Assembly: GCF_004337985.1 (NCBI RefSeq)
Contig: NW_021940923.1
Span: forward strand, 682,001-746,000
Length of the DNA stretch: 64,000 nt
DNA from: Pyricularia pennisetigena
Lineage: Eukaryota > Ascomycota > Sordariomycetes > Magnaporthales > Pyriculariaceae
Reading direction: 5' to 3'
The notes under the pieces are model-generated. The model saw only the letters and a list, made by a program, of their open reading frames with translations, made no database searches and had not been told where the DNA came from. The position numbers were made by a program, and so were the translations under genes. Positions 45,149 to 55,248 of this stretch are shown here, piece after piece. Within the stretch, counting starts at the first letter, position 1, and the number at the start of each line of letters is the position of its first letter.

Positions 45149-47448
45149 TGGATGGGGCGCGAGGTGGCGGTGGCGATGTGAACGACGCGGCCACTTTTAG
45201 ACGCGGCTCCTCGTCCGCGTCGAGCTCACACCCGCCCCTGTCGACGGGCCACCCTTTCGACGCGGCCATGGTCCGCCCCAGCATCAGCCCGGACGGCATG
45301 ACCATGGCGGTGCCGGTGCCAGTGCCGCCGGGAATGCTCCAGCCGATGAAGAAGCTGTCGGAATCGTACACGTCGGGCGGGTCCGAGTCGTCCTCGGCAA
45401 CCACGTCGCCGCCGCTCCCGCGCCCGCTTCCGAAACCGCTTCAGCAGCACGACGCGGCATCGTCGTGGCCGCCACCACCACTACCACTACCACCAGCACA
45501 ACCCGTGACGACGGCGACGGCGACGACGACGACGACGGCACCAGCGACGACCTTTGACCACATGCGGGGCGGCCCCCGCATCTTCTCGACCGCCGTCATG
45601 GAATACCACCTCAACCTCCTCTTCTCGTGGGAGTGCCCGCCGCTGACCATGATCGACCGCGCCGCCTTCCTGGCCGACTTCGCCGCAGGCAGGGACCGCT
45701 ACTGCTCGACCGCGCTCGAGTACGCCATCGTGGCCGTCAGCACGAGGCTGAACGACGCCCTGGCCAACAGGGAACCGAGGCCGTCTGCACCGGGCCCCTC
45801 GACGACGACAGCGACGCAGACGATGGCGGGTGAGCGGCAGCTAATGGATCATCATCATTATCCTCATCATAACCTCCATCACCATCATCACCAACAACAA
45901 CAGCAGCAGCAGCAGCAGCAGCACCACCACCACCACCACCACCACCACCACCATCAGCAGCAGCAACAGCCGGGCCGGCTGTACTTTGACCGCGGGCTCA
46001 TGCTCCTCTCGCAAGAGACGCAACCCACGAGGCTGCCGGACGTGCAGGCGCTGGGTCTGTTTTCTCTATTCGAAGTGTGCAGCGGCAACGAGGGCTTTGC
46101 GCGCGTGCTGGCCGAACGGTGTCTTGAAGGAACCATGGAGCTGCTGCGGCAGGAGGCGGCAGCCTCGGCGGGCATGTCGCCGACTGACTCGCCGAGCCTG
46201 ACGAGGCAGGAGATAGCCGAGACGTACGCGGGAGCATATACACTGGCCAGGTATTTTTCTTTTTCTTTTTTTTTCTTTCGTTCTTTTCTGATCTAAACGG
46301 TCGTCATGATGCTAATATACACTCCCGGCGTGTTTACCGCACGACGACGCAACAAATTACAGCATTCTAGAAATAGTCACGTACTCCCAGCCCGGCGCCC
46401 TGCGCTCCCTTTCCTGGCAGCCCTGGCTCCGGGAAATCGCCGGCAGCCGCACGAGAAAGTTCTCCGACGTGGTCTTCGACCTGACCTGCATCATCGGGAC
46501 GACGCTGTCGCTGCCAAAGTCAAACGACCCCGCCGTGGTGCTGGGCGTTTACGAAAAGTGTCTCGAGTGGTACAACTCTGCGCTTGGGGTGCTGCGGGAT
46601 GCCGTGGCCGAGGGGACGCCGTCGAGTTTGTTTCTGCAGTGAGTCCAACCTCTTTATATTTTGCGTCTTGTTTGGTTGGGGATGTGGTGGCTACAAAAGT
46701 CACATACAGAGCACAGATGAATTGCTTCAACCATTCCCCAACACCCACAATCCCAAGTCCATATGAAAAAAAAAAAAAAAAAACAACCTTCTAACAAACC
46801 AAAAACCACAAAAAAAATCAAACCCCCCACCGCCCAAATAACAGCATGTATTACCACTTCTACCTCGGCGTCCTCTTCCGGCCCCTGGCCGACCAACAAG
46901 CCCACGACAGCACCGAAAGCTACGACTTTGACATATCGACAGGATCGCCCGCCGTGTCGACGACGATCACGACGGCGACGGGCGACCGCGCCAGCCCGCG
47001 CACAATCTGCACCGAGTCGGCGCACGCCGTCATCGCGCTGGCCCAGTCCTTCCGGCGCATCTACACGCTGCGGCGGACGCCGGCCTTCCTGCCATACTTT
47101 GTGTACGCGGCCGGCATGATGCTGCTGGAGCAGGGCTGGATCGAGGCGAGAGGAGGAGGAGGAGGAGCAGGAGGAGGAAGAGGAGGAGGAGGAGGGGTGG
47201 TGGCAGCTACAGGCCGCGACGCCGTCGATGGTGCCGACGGCGTCGGCGACGGTGTAGGTGGCGGCGGGCGCGGCGGCAGCAGCAGCGGCAGCAGCAACAA
47301 CGGTAGCCAGATCGGCGGCTTGCGGAGGGAGAGCGTGCAAAGCGCCGGCGTGGCTTTGGCTCTCGCGCAGCTGGCTGAGATGGCGAGGGGCCATCCTGCT
47401 GCCGCCGAGGCGTTGGAGGATCTGAGGAGCAGGGACATGAATGGGTAG
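44298..47448 (+). CDS. Zn(2)-Cys(6) binuclear cluster transcription factor
   Basis: Four proposed exons: 44298-44360, 44848-46250, 46363-46638 and 46845-47448, giving 781 residues. The first junction completes the zinc cluster exactly: Cys12-x2-Cys15-x6-Cys22-x5-Cys28-x2-Cys31-x6-Cys38, split by a 487-bp intron. The middle homology region includes VMEYHLNLLFSWECPPLTMIDRAAF, a typical fungal TF segment, then SILEIVTYSQPGALRSLSWQ and LHMYYHFYLGVLFRP across the last junctions. Low-complexity insertions are an Ala run (about 108-121), a His/Gln tract (about 357-398) and a Gly-rich stretch (about 684-732). It is a nuclear regulator with unknown targets. The end is uncertain: a GTAGGT at the stop could be a donor to a further exon. 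An out-of-frame ATG lies 7 bases before the start. Confidence 0.85.
45853..45976 (+). repeat. CAC/CAG triplet repeat in the transcription factor coding region
   Basis: Alternating runs of CAC/CAT (His) and CAG/CAA (Gln) codons. It is in frame, and unstable in length by nature. Confidence 0.9.
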
Positions 47449-48967
47449 GTACATGTGTTTTTTTGGTGTTTTTGAAGGCGGGAAAATATTTTCCTTCATC
47501 TCTTGTCCTCTTTTTCTTTGTTGTTTGTTTTTGTTTTTACCCGTATAACGCTTTATGATGTTCTTGATTTTTTTTTTCTTCTCTCTTTTGGTTTTCATAC
47601 TTGTATTCTCTGTCTTTTTTCCGTTTCATGTTATTGCACTTTTCAAGCTTCCAATGCCCCCAGCCCAGGTGGTTGATTGGTTGGTTGCGTCTATCTCTTT
47701 AGCACAGAGACCATCGCAGCGACTGTTGGGTCTGCTTGCAGTCTGTCTTAGTACAAGAAAAAAAGACATTTTGCTGGTTATTTTGCCTTTGTCTCGCATT
47801 GTGTGGAATTCGTTCAAGACCGTGGTCGAGAGAGATATTACTGACGAGGTTTTAACGCCACCAGATAAAAGAGCTAGCCGACAAAAGACAGCAATTTGTT
47901 GATTCTTGTGGGACATGAAGAACAAGATTCAATATATGTATTCTCTACTACAGGACATTATTTCTTGAGCGCAGGGTACATAGCTATCAACCAAAAAGTT
48001 TTCTGGGTTACAAACATGGCACGGACATTGCTATCATCGAATGTAGATAATGAGGCCACTGTCCTGCTTGAACTCGGTGTCAAGTTGTCAACAATGTAGC
48101 AAGCAAAACTGCCGATGCGCTTGGCTCTTCTCCACGACTGAAGCTTAAGACTGTTCCCCAGCCGAACAACCTGTCAAGTTCTGACACTTTTGTAGTTGAT
48201 GCCAAGTGCAGACTTTTGTGCAGCTCCCATATTTTTCTTTCTCTTCTGGTCCTTGAGGCCTGTATAGAAAACACTTTGAAACTTCCGGTCCAGTCTCGAC
48301 TCCCTCTTTGGCCTTTCACTCGCATTGTCTCCAAGATGCTTTTTCTGTAGAAACCCGATGTTTGTGTCGTGCTGAAGCTTGGGAGAAGATGTGGTCTAGA
48401 ACTAGCAGGCACCTGAATCGCCGGCCTTTTCTCCCACTCCCATCTGCTGTACCGTAGCTTGGGCTCTCTTCGCAGCGCGCCACAAAGTCGAGAATGCATG
48501 GTCCCCCCGGGGGGAGGCTCGTTTGATGTTCTGCTTGTCGGTAGAGCTAGTTAAGCTTTCTTGTCTGTCAGATAGCCCTGAAAAAAAGAACGTAAAAAAA
48601 ATCAGAAAACAAAACAGCGGGAGAAACCACAAGAGGATTGCAAAACGTACATCTCGTCAGTGAATTTCCACAGCATCCCATCATAGTCGGCGCCGTCGCT
48701 AGCCAAAGTCAAAATAAGCTTGAAAAGTCAATCATCAGCGCAGAATCACGACGTCTTTTTTCAAGCACACCGCGCTGCCACGCGTCAGCCTAGCCCGTAT
48801 CTGCGCGCTAGTTAGTCTCCCGTCTCGGCCCATCGATGCCGTACTCGCGGTGCCCCGTTGTCAAAAGTCGAGGGTTCGGTTTTTTGTTGTCGCGAGACGC
48901 GTCCTGCTCTCCGTCTGAGCCCTCTTCCTTTTTCGCAATCAGGAGACGACGTTCAAAGGTAAAGGTG
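47449..48967. other. Intergenic downstream of the transcription factor
   Basis: T-rich 3' flank then spacer. Only random frames. Confidence 0.45.
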
Positions 48968-49090
48968 TCGTCATTTAACGGGGAGGAGATCTCTGTACGG
49001 GGAAGTGATCACTAGACGGGGACGTGATCTCTGGATTTGGCTATGCTCATTGGACGGGGAGGTGATCTCTGGACGGGGAGGCAATCGACC
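48968..49090. repeat. Minisatellite of about 20-25 bp units
   Basis: Five or six imperfect units related to GACGGGGAGGTGATCTCTG, for example near 48979, 48997, 49015, 49053 and 49074. No coding role is evident. Confidence 0.7.
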
Positions 49091-49973
49091 TATAGTTTTT
49101 TTTTGGGAGGCGAAAACAAAAAAGGTCGACATCGTCGGGGAGGAGATCGTGGCATCGTGAGGAGAGCGAAAAAAAAAAAGCCCTTCAGGGCGGCATGGCG
49201 TGCAAGGACGGTTGCTGCATAGTACTGCAGGTCAGGAAAAGACAAGGTAGAGAGAGTTGCAGAGGGCGGGTGTCGCGTCTGACGGCGAAGTTGCCGGAAG
49301 GCCTAGATGGTCGAAGGCGCAGAGGAGGACGAGGAAGCCGACAGGCGAGTGCAGGCTATTATGAAATCGAATATTCTTTGCCAAGGTCAGTTGGCAGTTG
49401 GAGCAGTTGGACAACAACACCGGTCGCATTATGTCCGGGAGTACGGCGGTCGGCATGCGGGTGTCGGAAGCAAATATGGGGCCCTCGCCCCGATCTCGAT
49501 GGTGCTCGGGGAAGTGGAGGAGCTGCAACCTGGCCCAGCGGAGAAACAGGATTGAATTTGATGTAAAAGGTTTGCCACATCGAGGTGGCGGGATCTGTAG
49601 AGGCAAAAAGAGTTTGCTTCTATGACATGTTCATTTTGACATTTTCATTGTTTGGTTGGGGTTGAGACGTCAAGTGCTGGCGTTGATGTAGTGCGGTGTT
49701 CTGGGTCCCAGTATCATCATACATGGGTTGCCAGCAGGGGGCTTCGGTGTGGACTTTATTTTTGTCACCCACCGCTTGACCTTGTCGCAAACGCCCCACC
49801 GAGGACGGACCAGGATGGATGCTTAAGCAGGCTTAGGGTACTGGGATGTTGTTCAGTGGGGAGGTTTTCCATTGCAAATATCTCGATTTGGTATAAGGAG
49901 ACTGGGGCTTTCCTCGACGACATTCTACTACTATGTATGCCCCAAAACCAGTTTTGAAACATGCAAAATTCTA
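49091..49973. other. Intergenic, possible gene debris
   Basis: A plus-strand frame (49307-49555) has protein-like text (VREYGGRHAGVGSKYGAL) but no start context or family. Otherwise nothing is supported. Confidence 0.35.
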
Positions 49974-50808
49974 CTACTGCACAACTTTACCAACCTGAAC
50001 CTGAACCTCCGCCTGGAAACGAGAAACGTCAAAATGCGCAGGACCACCGGTGAAGGCCTCGGTGCCAAAGTTCCTTGACATCGGCAGAGAACGAGTTGTG
50101 CGACGTCCCGCTCGGCGGCAAGAAGCTGCAGACGCGCATGGCACCATTCCAGCCCGTGAACAGCTCCCAAGTGTACCCGGCAATGGTCACCCTCTCGACC
50201 GGGGAGCCTGTCGACGATTCCGTGATGGGCCAGATGCCTCCATAGCGCTGCAGCCTGCAATGCGCGGATATACGACGGTCAATCATCACCAGCAAATTGA
50301 ACTTGACGAGAAAAAAAAAAAAAAAAAAAGATAAAAAAAAATAATAAAAAGGGCTACGAAATCATAAGCTCAAAATCTCCACTCGAGCTGGGATGATTGA
50401 CGTCCGCGTGCGTAGAAAATATCATACGCGACATTGGCCCGTACGTCTATCGTGTTGTGCGACCACTACACCGAGGTCGTTAGGCTCCTGATGTCGCCGA
50501 CCAGCCTCCGATCGAAGACGCGGTTGGCGTAGACGTAGCTCTTGATTCGTGTTGTCGTCGCCGCGCCACGTTCTAGTCCGAGCTGAAAACCACCGCCGCG
50601 CCCACGACGCCGTTGTAGCAGGTGCACTGCGAGCCGCCGCCCGTCGCCGCGTCGATGCCCCAGAGGTTGTTGAGGATCTCGTAGCCGTTTGGTCTTGAGG
50701 TACGCGTACTGCGTGCTGAGGGAGGCGAGGTTGCGCGTCGTAGACGTCGGCGGCACGGATGCGCTGGCGCCGAGGCCGGAGAGTGAGGATGGCTGGGCGG
50801 AGATGCAT
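49974..50808 (-). pseudogene. GH12 endoglucanase/xyloglucanase, broken
   Basis: Reverse-strand pieces follow the order of a GH12 enzyme. A secretion-type start is near 50808 ([10 protein letters not shown], then GLGASASV in another frame). QYAYLKT and, one frame over, [27 protein letters not shown] follow. Next come [13 protein letters not shown], then [28 protein letters not shown] and the terminal [27 protein letters not shown]. The last contains the expected acid/base Glu in EAFTGG. At least two frame changes occur (one in the AAGACCAAACGG stretch near 50695), and the nucleophile region before RYGGIWPI cannot be aligned to the usual E-x-M-I-W; a poly(A) run sits there. The intact enzyme would be a secreted beta-1,4-glucanase acting on plant walls. 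Confidence 0.75.
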
Positions 50809-52043
50809 CGTGGCTGAGCGTCCCGAGGACGAGGGGAAAACGCCTGTGTTGTGTCGTTTGGTGGTGAGAAGGAGGAACATGCACGCGCAACGGGGAATTT
50901 ATGGGCGCCAAGACAGGACCTGATGGGCAAGCTTTACAAAAATTCTACACTGACACAAGCGGCGATTTTTCTTCAAAATTGTTATTCGATTTGGTTAATG
51001 AATCTACTTTTTTTACCATACAGAGCGGAGTACTAGGTAAATATCGCGAAACCAGATGTATTCGAATCTGGGTGGTAACACAGCTACTGAGGAGTCAGGA
51101 TCCACTGGGTGATCTAGGCATACCACGACGACTTGGACGGCTAAATAAAAAACAAAAACCCCTGCCGCTTTCAAGAATCGGGACGCACGACTGACACATG
51201 TCGCATCCGCAGGTACGCTTAGCCTGTTGCGTAAAGCCCCGCGATTTCCGTATTTGGCCCGTATTCGTCGGCCGCTGCCGCGAAAATTCCCAGCCGCGTC
51301 GGAGCATCGGAGCATTGGAGCATCGTCGGCCTTGACGGGCACTACCCCACCCAACAAAAGCACCGAACAGAATTTTACATGGCCGCTGGCTGTGACGAGC
51401 GTGCCTTGGTATTCCTGACAACTCGGTCACATATCGATACACGGACCCGTACTCTATATACACGAGACAGGCGTTTGTCTGTAAGCTGATTCCCCAGCAC
51501 TAGTAGTTGAACGCCCAGGTGCTGGAGGCACAGGATAAAGACGCTGTCAACGGCGATTACAACCTGGTACTCCTGCCGCAGAACCTAGTGAAATGTTAAT
51601 CCGGGACTGTGTACTGAGCGAGTATTGTTATATGGGAGGTAGTCACCGTATTATCCAGGTCGTTCGCACCCGATCTGCACCGCTGCAAAAGCCAGTCGAG
51701 TCTATGATGCACGCCCGTAATGCCCGCTCCCGCTTGCAAGGCTCATTTCATAGGTTGTGTGTGCCTAAAAGCCGAGCAGAATTTGCCACTTGAAATTGAA
51801 GCAATACGAAAGAAAAATCAGACTCTTGTCTGTGGCACACCAGACTGGGTAAAACTCAAGGAAAGGTGCCGGCACTTTTTATTTTTTATTTTGGTATCTT
51901 ATGACAGACTGCAGTGGAGAAGGAGATTAGAACATCGCAATGGTCACCGTCATCATGGCCATGCAGAAAACAGCCGCTACACGCGTCAGACCACTCGTGG
52001 AAAACCCCCAGCGGAGAACAATGGACAAATCCGGTAAGGAATC

Positions 52044-52078
<35 letters not shown>

Positions 52079-52312
52079 CCACACACACACACACATGATC
52101 AGGACCCATTCCGAAAATCCATGTAAACGCCCCTCCGGAGATCATGTCGCGAGGTGCACTGCCCCGAGCTTAAATCAGTCCAAAGGAACAAGGATGGCGT
52201 GGCTGTGTAGACCATGCGCAGCAACGTTGGTCTAGGGCTGTTCGACGGGATTAAAAACCAGGCAGCCGTTCCGCCATTGGCTTGAATTTATTTTATATAT
52301 TTTTTTTCCTTC
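50809..52312. other. Intergenic with poly(A)/(CA)n
   Basis: No firm gene. A poly(A) run at about 52047-52076 is followed by a short (CA)n. An ATG at about 51939 opens MVTVIMAMQKTAATRV and reaches a GGTAAGG donor-like site near 52034; it could be a first exon of the cysteine-rich ORF that follows, but this is speculative. Confidence 0.35.
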
Positions 52313-52669
52313 TTGTTATCCCATCAGTACCTACCTCACCGCAAAAGCAACCTATCCAAAGATCGCTGGGCCAGCAACACCTACACAAAGAAAAAAAATG
52401 GGGGGGCCATCGCGTACAAGCGTTGCCAATACGATCACTGCAACAACTATCCGACAAACACCACCACCAGCATGCCCTGCGCCCACGCAAACAAGAAAAG
52501 GGCCGAGTCGTACGCAATCACATGCCCACACGTCTTGAAGAAGCGCGGCATCTGCGGTGTTCAGTTCAACCTGTACTACGACGAAATATGCGACGACTGC
52601 GGCGTCGTTGTGACCAAAGGCGGAAGGAATGTCTGCGGGAACGGCGCAAACCACAGGAGAATCAAGTGA
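52313..52669 (+). CDS. Cysteine-rich ORF, N-terminal exon not identified
   Basis: The open frame has eight cysteines in its last 85 residues (KRCQYDHCNNYP, MPCAHANKKR, ITCPHVLKKRGICG, EICDDCGVVV, NVCGNG) and ends at a TGA at 52667-52669. It has no usable ATG before the cysteine domain and opens with TTG. A CCATCAG acceptor-like site at about 52318-52325 suggests the coding part starts as a downstream exon. Spaced cysteines, Asn-x-Thr sites and small size suggest a secreted cysteine-rich protein, but no signal peptide can be shown. It may be a fragment. No family was recognised. Confidence 0.4.
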   Translation: MLSHQYLPHRKSNLSKDRWASNTYTKKKNGGAIAYKRCQYDHCNNYPTNTTTSMPCAHANKKRAESYAITCPHVLKKRGICGVQFNLYYDEICDDCGVVVTKGGRNVCGNGANHRRIK

Positions 52670-52943
52670 AACGCGAGCGTCGTTGCACGGGGTTGGAGTT
52701 TGCGTATGAATATGAATAGGTGTGTTACACAAGCGCGGCGGAAACACAATGGCTATTTTAAACTGGCCGTGTCCAATCATTTGCTCTTTGTAATTCTGTA
52801 TCCAAGTCTTGTCGGCATCTCTACGCTTTGAACCTCTCGACCACTTGGCTGCAATCATAGTCTACAGCCAGATCAGCCATATCCAGAACCCGAACCAATA
52901 AACTAGCCACCACGCAAACAAAAACAAAAACAAAAACCCACAA

Positions 52944-54444
52944 TTACAACTCGCCTACCCGCCTCAACACATCCCTCAACCCTTCTGCCTGCGCCCTCCA
53001 CAACGGCGTCGCCATATCCAAAAACCACTCCTTGAACTCCTGGTCCCGAAAGATCCTCTCCGCTCCTCCAGCATCCGGACAGTCCTCCACGCTGGCAAAC
53101 AAGTCGTCCGACCCGACCGTCGCCGCCTTCCACCGCGCCATCATGTCCGACACCAACCCGGCGCCACACTCACTGAGAGACGTGCAGCGCCGCACGACCA
53201 GGTAAAACCCAGACCGGGCCGTTTCCATGCGCCCCGTCACATCCCCGGCCCCCGGCGGACCGCCCACCGACTTGTGCAGGCTGGCACTGCCCCCGGCCAG
53301 CGACGACTCGTACGCCAGGAACAGCAGCGCCCGTATCGTCGACCACGCCTCCACCTTGCGGAACATGACCACCAGCCGCCCGCCCGCCCGCAAGCGCTTC
53401 AATGCCAGTATCAGCTGCGCCGCCTGCAGCCTGACCTCGCACCGGGCGCGGAATAGTTTCCTTTCCGTCTGCGCGGGCGGCCGCTAGCTCTGGCCCCCGT
53501 CCGGTTGCAGTAGTCCGTCGTAGTGTCGCCTTCCCATGGTGCGCACGGGGCCGACCTCGCCACCGGCGCTCGCAAACACAAAATCGAACCGCTGGCCCTG
53601 GAACGGGTCCGTCGCCGACATGGCCGCCTCGCGGATGAGGGACACTTGGCTGTCCGACCCAACCGCCTCGTCCGAGATGCGCACGACGTCTTGGACGTTC
53701 TGGACGTGGATGGTTGGTAAGTTGTTGGTCTGCTGCTGCGGTTGCCGTCCCGGCCGACTGGCCCCCGCCTCGAGCAGCAGCTCCCCGCTCGCATCTCCAG
53801 GGTGTCGACTGCGGTCCGTCGCAGAGATCGGCACGACGCGGCCCCACGCGTCCGGCCCCAGCACATGCAGCGCCATCTCGGAAATCGCATGCGGCGGCCT
53901 CGGGTCGTCCGTGTACTCTGGCACCTCGCGCATGTCGGCGACCGCGCCGGGGCGGACGAGGCCGCTGATCAGCGCGTGCGGGTTGCGTCTGGCCGCCGCG
54001 ACGGTGAAGGCGCTCGGTGCGGGGGTGAGGTCGAGGATGCGCGGCGGACTGCCGTCTTCATTGGGCACGATATTGAGGATGTCAGTCTCGGCGTCGAGGG
54101 CGGCGATCGATGGTCGCAGGATGTCGAGGAGGAGCCTTTCTGGGTGGCGCCTCGTCTGCCACGCGTTGAGTCCTGCTTGTCCGTCGAACAAGGCGTCTGC
54201 AGCACGAGTGGTAGCTACCTGGGACGTTGGTGGCATGTTGTGAAGCAGTGGTCAGTAAAAAAAATCTTTTTACTGTTTGTTGTAGGAAGTTTGCTCGGCT
54301 TGAAAATGTTGGACAATGCCGGCACTGGCTTGATCCAACACGCACCTTGGTCCTCAGTTCGCATAGCTCTTCAAAGTCTGGCGACAGCTTCAGGAGGACA
54401 GCATTGATTGTTTCGCCACCTGAGGATGTCGTTTGACGAAACAT
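52944..54444 (-). pseudogene. FtsJ-like SAM-dependent methyltransferase with an in-frame stop
   Basis: Exon 1 is 54444-54346 (MFRQTTSSGGETINAVLLKL...ELRTK). A 127-bp intron (54219-54345; GTGCGT...CAG) follows, then exon 2, 54218-52944, giving 458 codons in one frame except for a TAG at 53484-53486. Upstream of it, ILDLTPAPSAFTVAAARRNP is the usual SAM-binding motif I (family form LDLGMAPGGF) with the glycine pair altered, and FDFVFASAGGE is the next strand. Downstream, LRAGGRLVVMFRKVEAW and SGFYLVVRRC match the end of the FtsJ/RrmJ fold. The stop lies between the halves, so only a truncated protein is expected. CAG-to-TAG would explain it; read-through or a sequencing error cannot be excluded. 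Confidence 0.75.
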
Positions 54445-55142
54445 GTTTCTACATACTATGCGCTGCGCTGGGTCTAGCCTCAAGGATGTGCCCAAAGTAC
54501 TGAAATCAAAACACTTATTTCTCTACGTGAAACCACTGGATGGTTCAAATCAAAACATTGTAGCAGGGCGGCAGTAATTGCTGCGATTCCAAGTTTTGAC
54601 CACAGATTATGCCTGGCATGGATGGAAGGAATAGTACATGTCCAGGGCTAGGACTAGCGGAACAGGAAGATGCACAGTCAAGGTAGCAAGGTCATCAAAG
54701 AACAACTTGCAAGCTGCGAGTTGGGTAGGTGCCATGTAAGAGAGATGAAAGACATATCGGGTGGGAACAGCAGCGAACTAAAAATCCAGGAGCACAATTG
54801 GAGCACCAGGGACAGTAGAAAACAGAGGAACCATCTAAGACGAGCACCCACAAGGAATGTCTTACGCGGGAGACGCGCCCAAGGGGAAGGCACGACGTCT
54901 GGGGAACTACTGGCGAAGCACGATGCTCTCAAGCAGATGCAGTGGAGAGCAAAGTATGAGGAAAGACTAATCCGGGAGCAAGACAAAATACATCCCAAGC
55001 GCCGTGGCCTCTTATTCGTCCAAAAATGCTGACCGAAATTGCCCAACTAAAAGCTGGTGAGAGCCTGTCGGAATTGAGGAAAATCACGAATATAGCCTTC
55101 CAATACACCTGAGTTTCCAACAAGCGAACAAGATTCGCTCAC
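54445..55142. other. Intergenic between methyltransferase remnant and tRNA
   Basis: One plus-strand frame of 120 codons (54670-55032) starts with ATG and is Arg/Lys/Gln-rich, but nothing else supports it. Confidence 0.4.
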
Positions 55143-55236
55143 GGGCGTGTGGTTTAGGGGTATAATGTTCGCTTCGCACTGTGATCCACAGTACCTCGCT
55201 TGCGAAAGGTCGCCGGTTCGATTCCGGCCTCGTCCA
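55143..55236 (+). tRNA. tRNA-Ala (anticodon CGC) with intron
   Basis: 94 bases; 72 without an intron of about 22 bases placed one base after the anticodon. The acceptor stem GGGCGTG pairs with CTCGTCC and keeps the G3-U70 wobble pair that identifies alanine tRNAs. The U6-U67 mismatch is also found in yeast tRNA-Ala as I recall it. The anticodon stem TTCGC/GCGAA encloses TT-CGC-A, intron, T. The B box GGTTCGATTCC is at 55215-55225, and discriminator A is at 55236. It reads GCG codons, which are frequent in these GC-rich genes. Confidence 0.92.
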
Positions 55237-55243
55237 ACCAATC

Positions 55244-55248
55244 TTTTT
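55244..55248 (+). terminator. Pol III T-run terminator of tRNA-Ala
   Basis: Five T residues 7 bases after the tRNA 3' end. Confidence 0.75.

Noticed and set aside
46654..47598. 314-codon minus-strand frame over the transcription factor
   Set aside because: Antisense of triplet repeats and poly(A); low-complexity shadow.
48968..49090. Possible CRISPR-like spacing of GGGGAGGTGATCTCTG units
   Set aside because: Units abut or are imperfect without unique spacers; it is a simple minisatellite.
54670..55032. 120-codon plus-strand ORF
   Set aside because: ATG present, but basic low-information sequence with no domain; could be chance.
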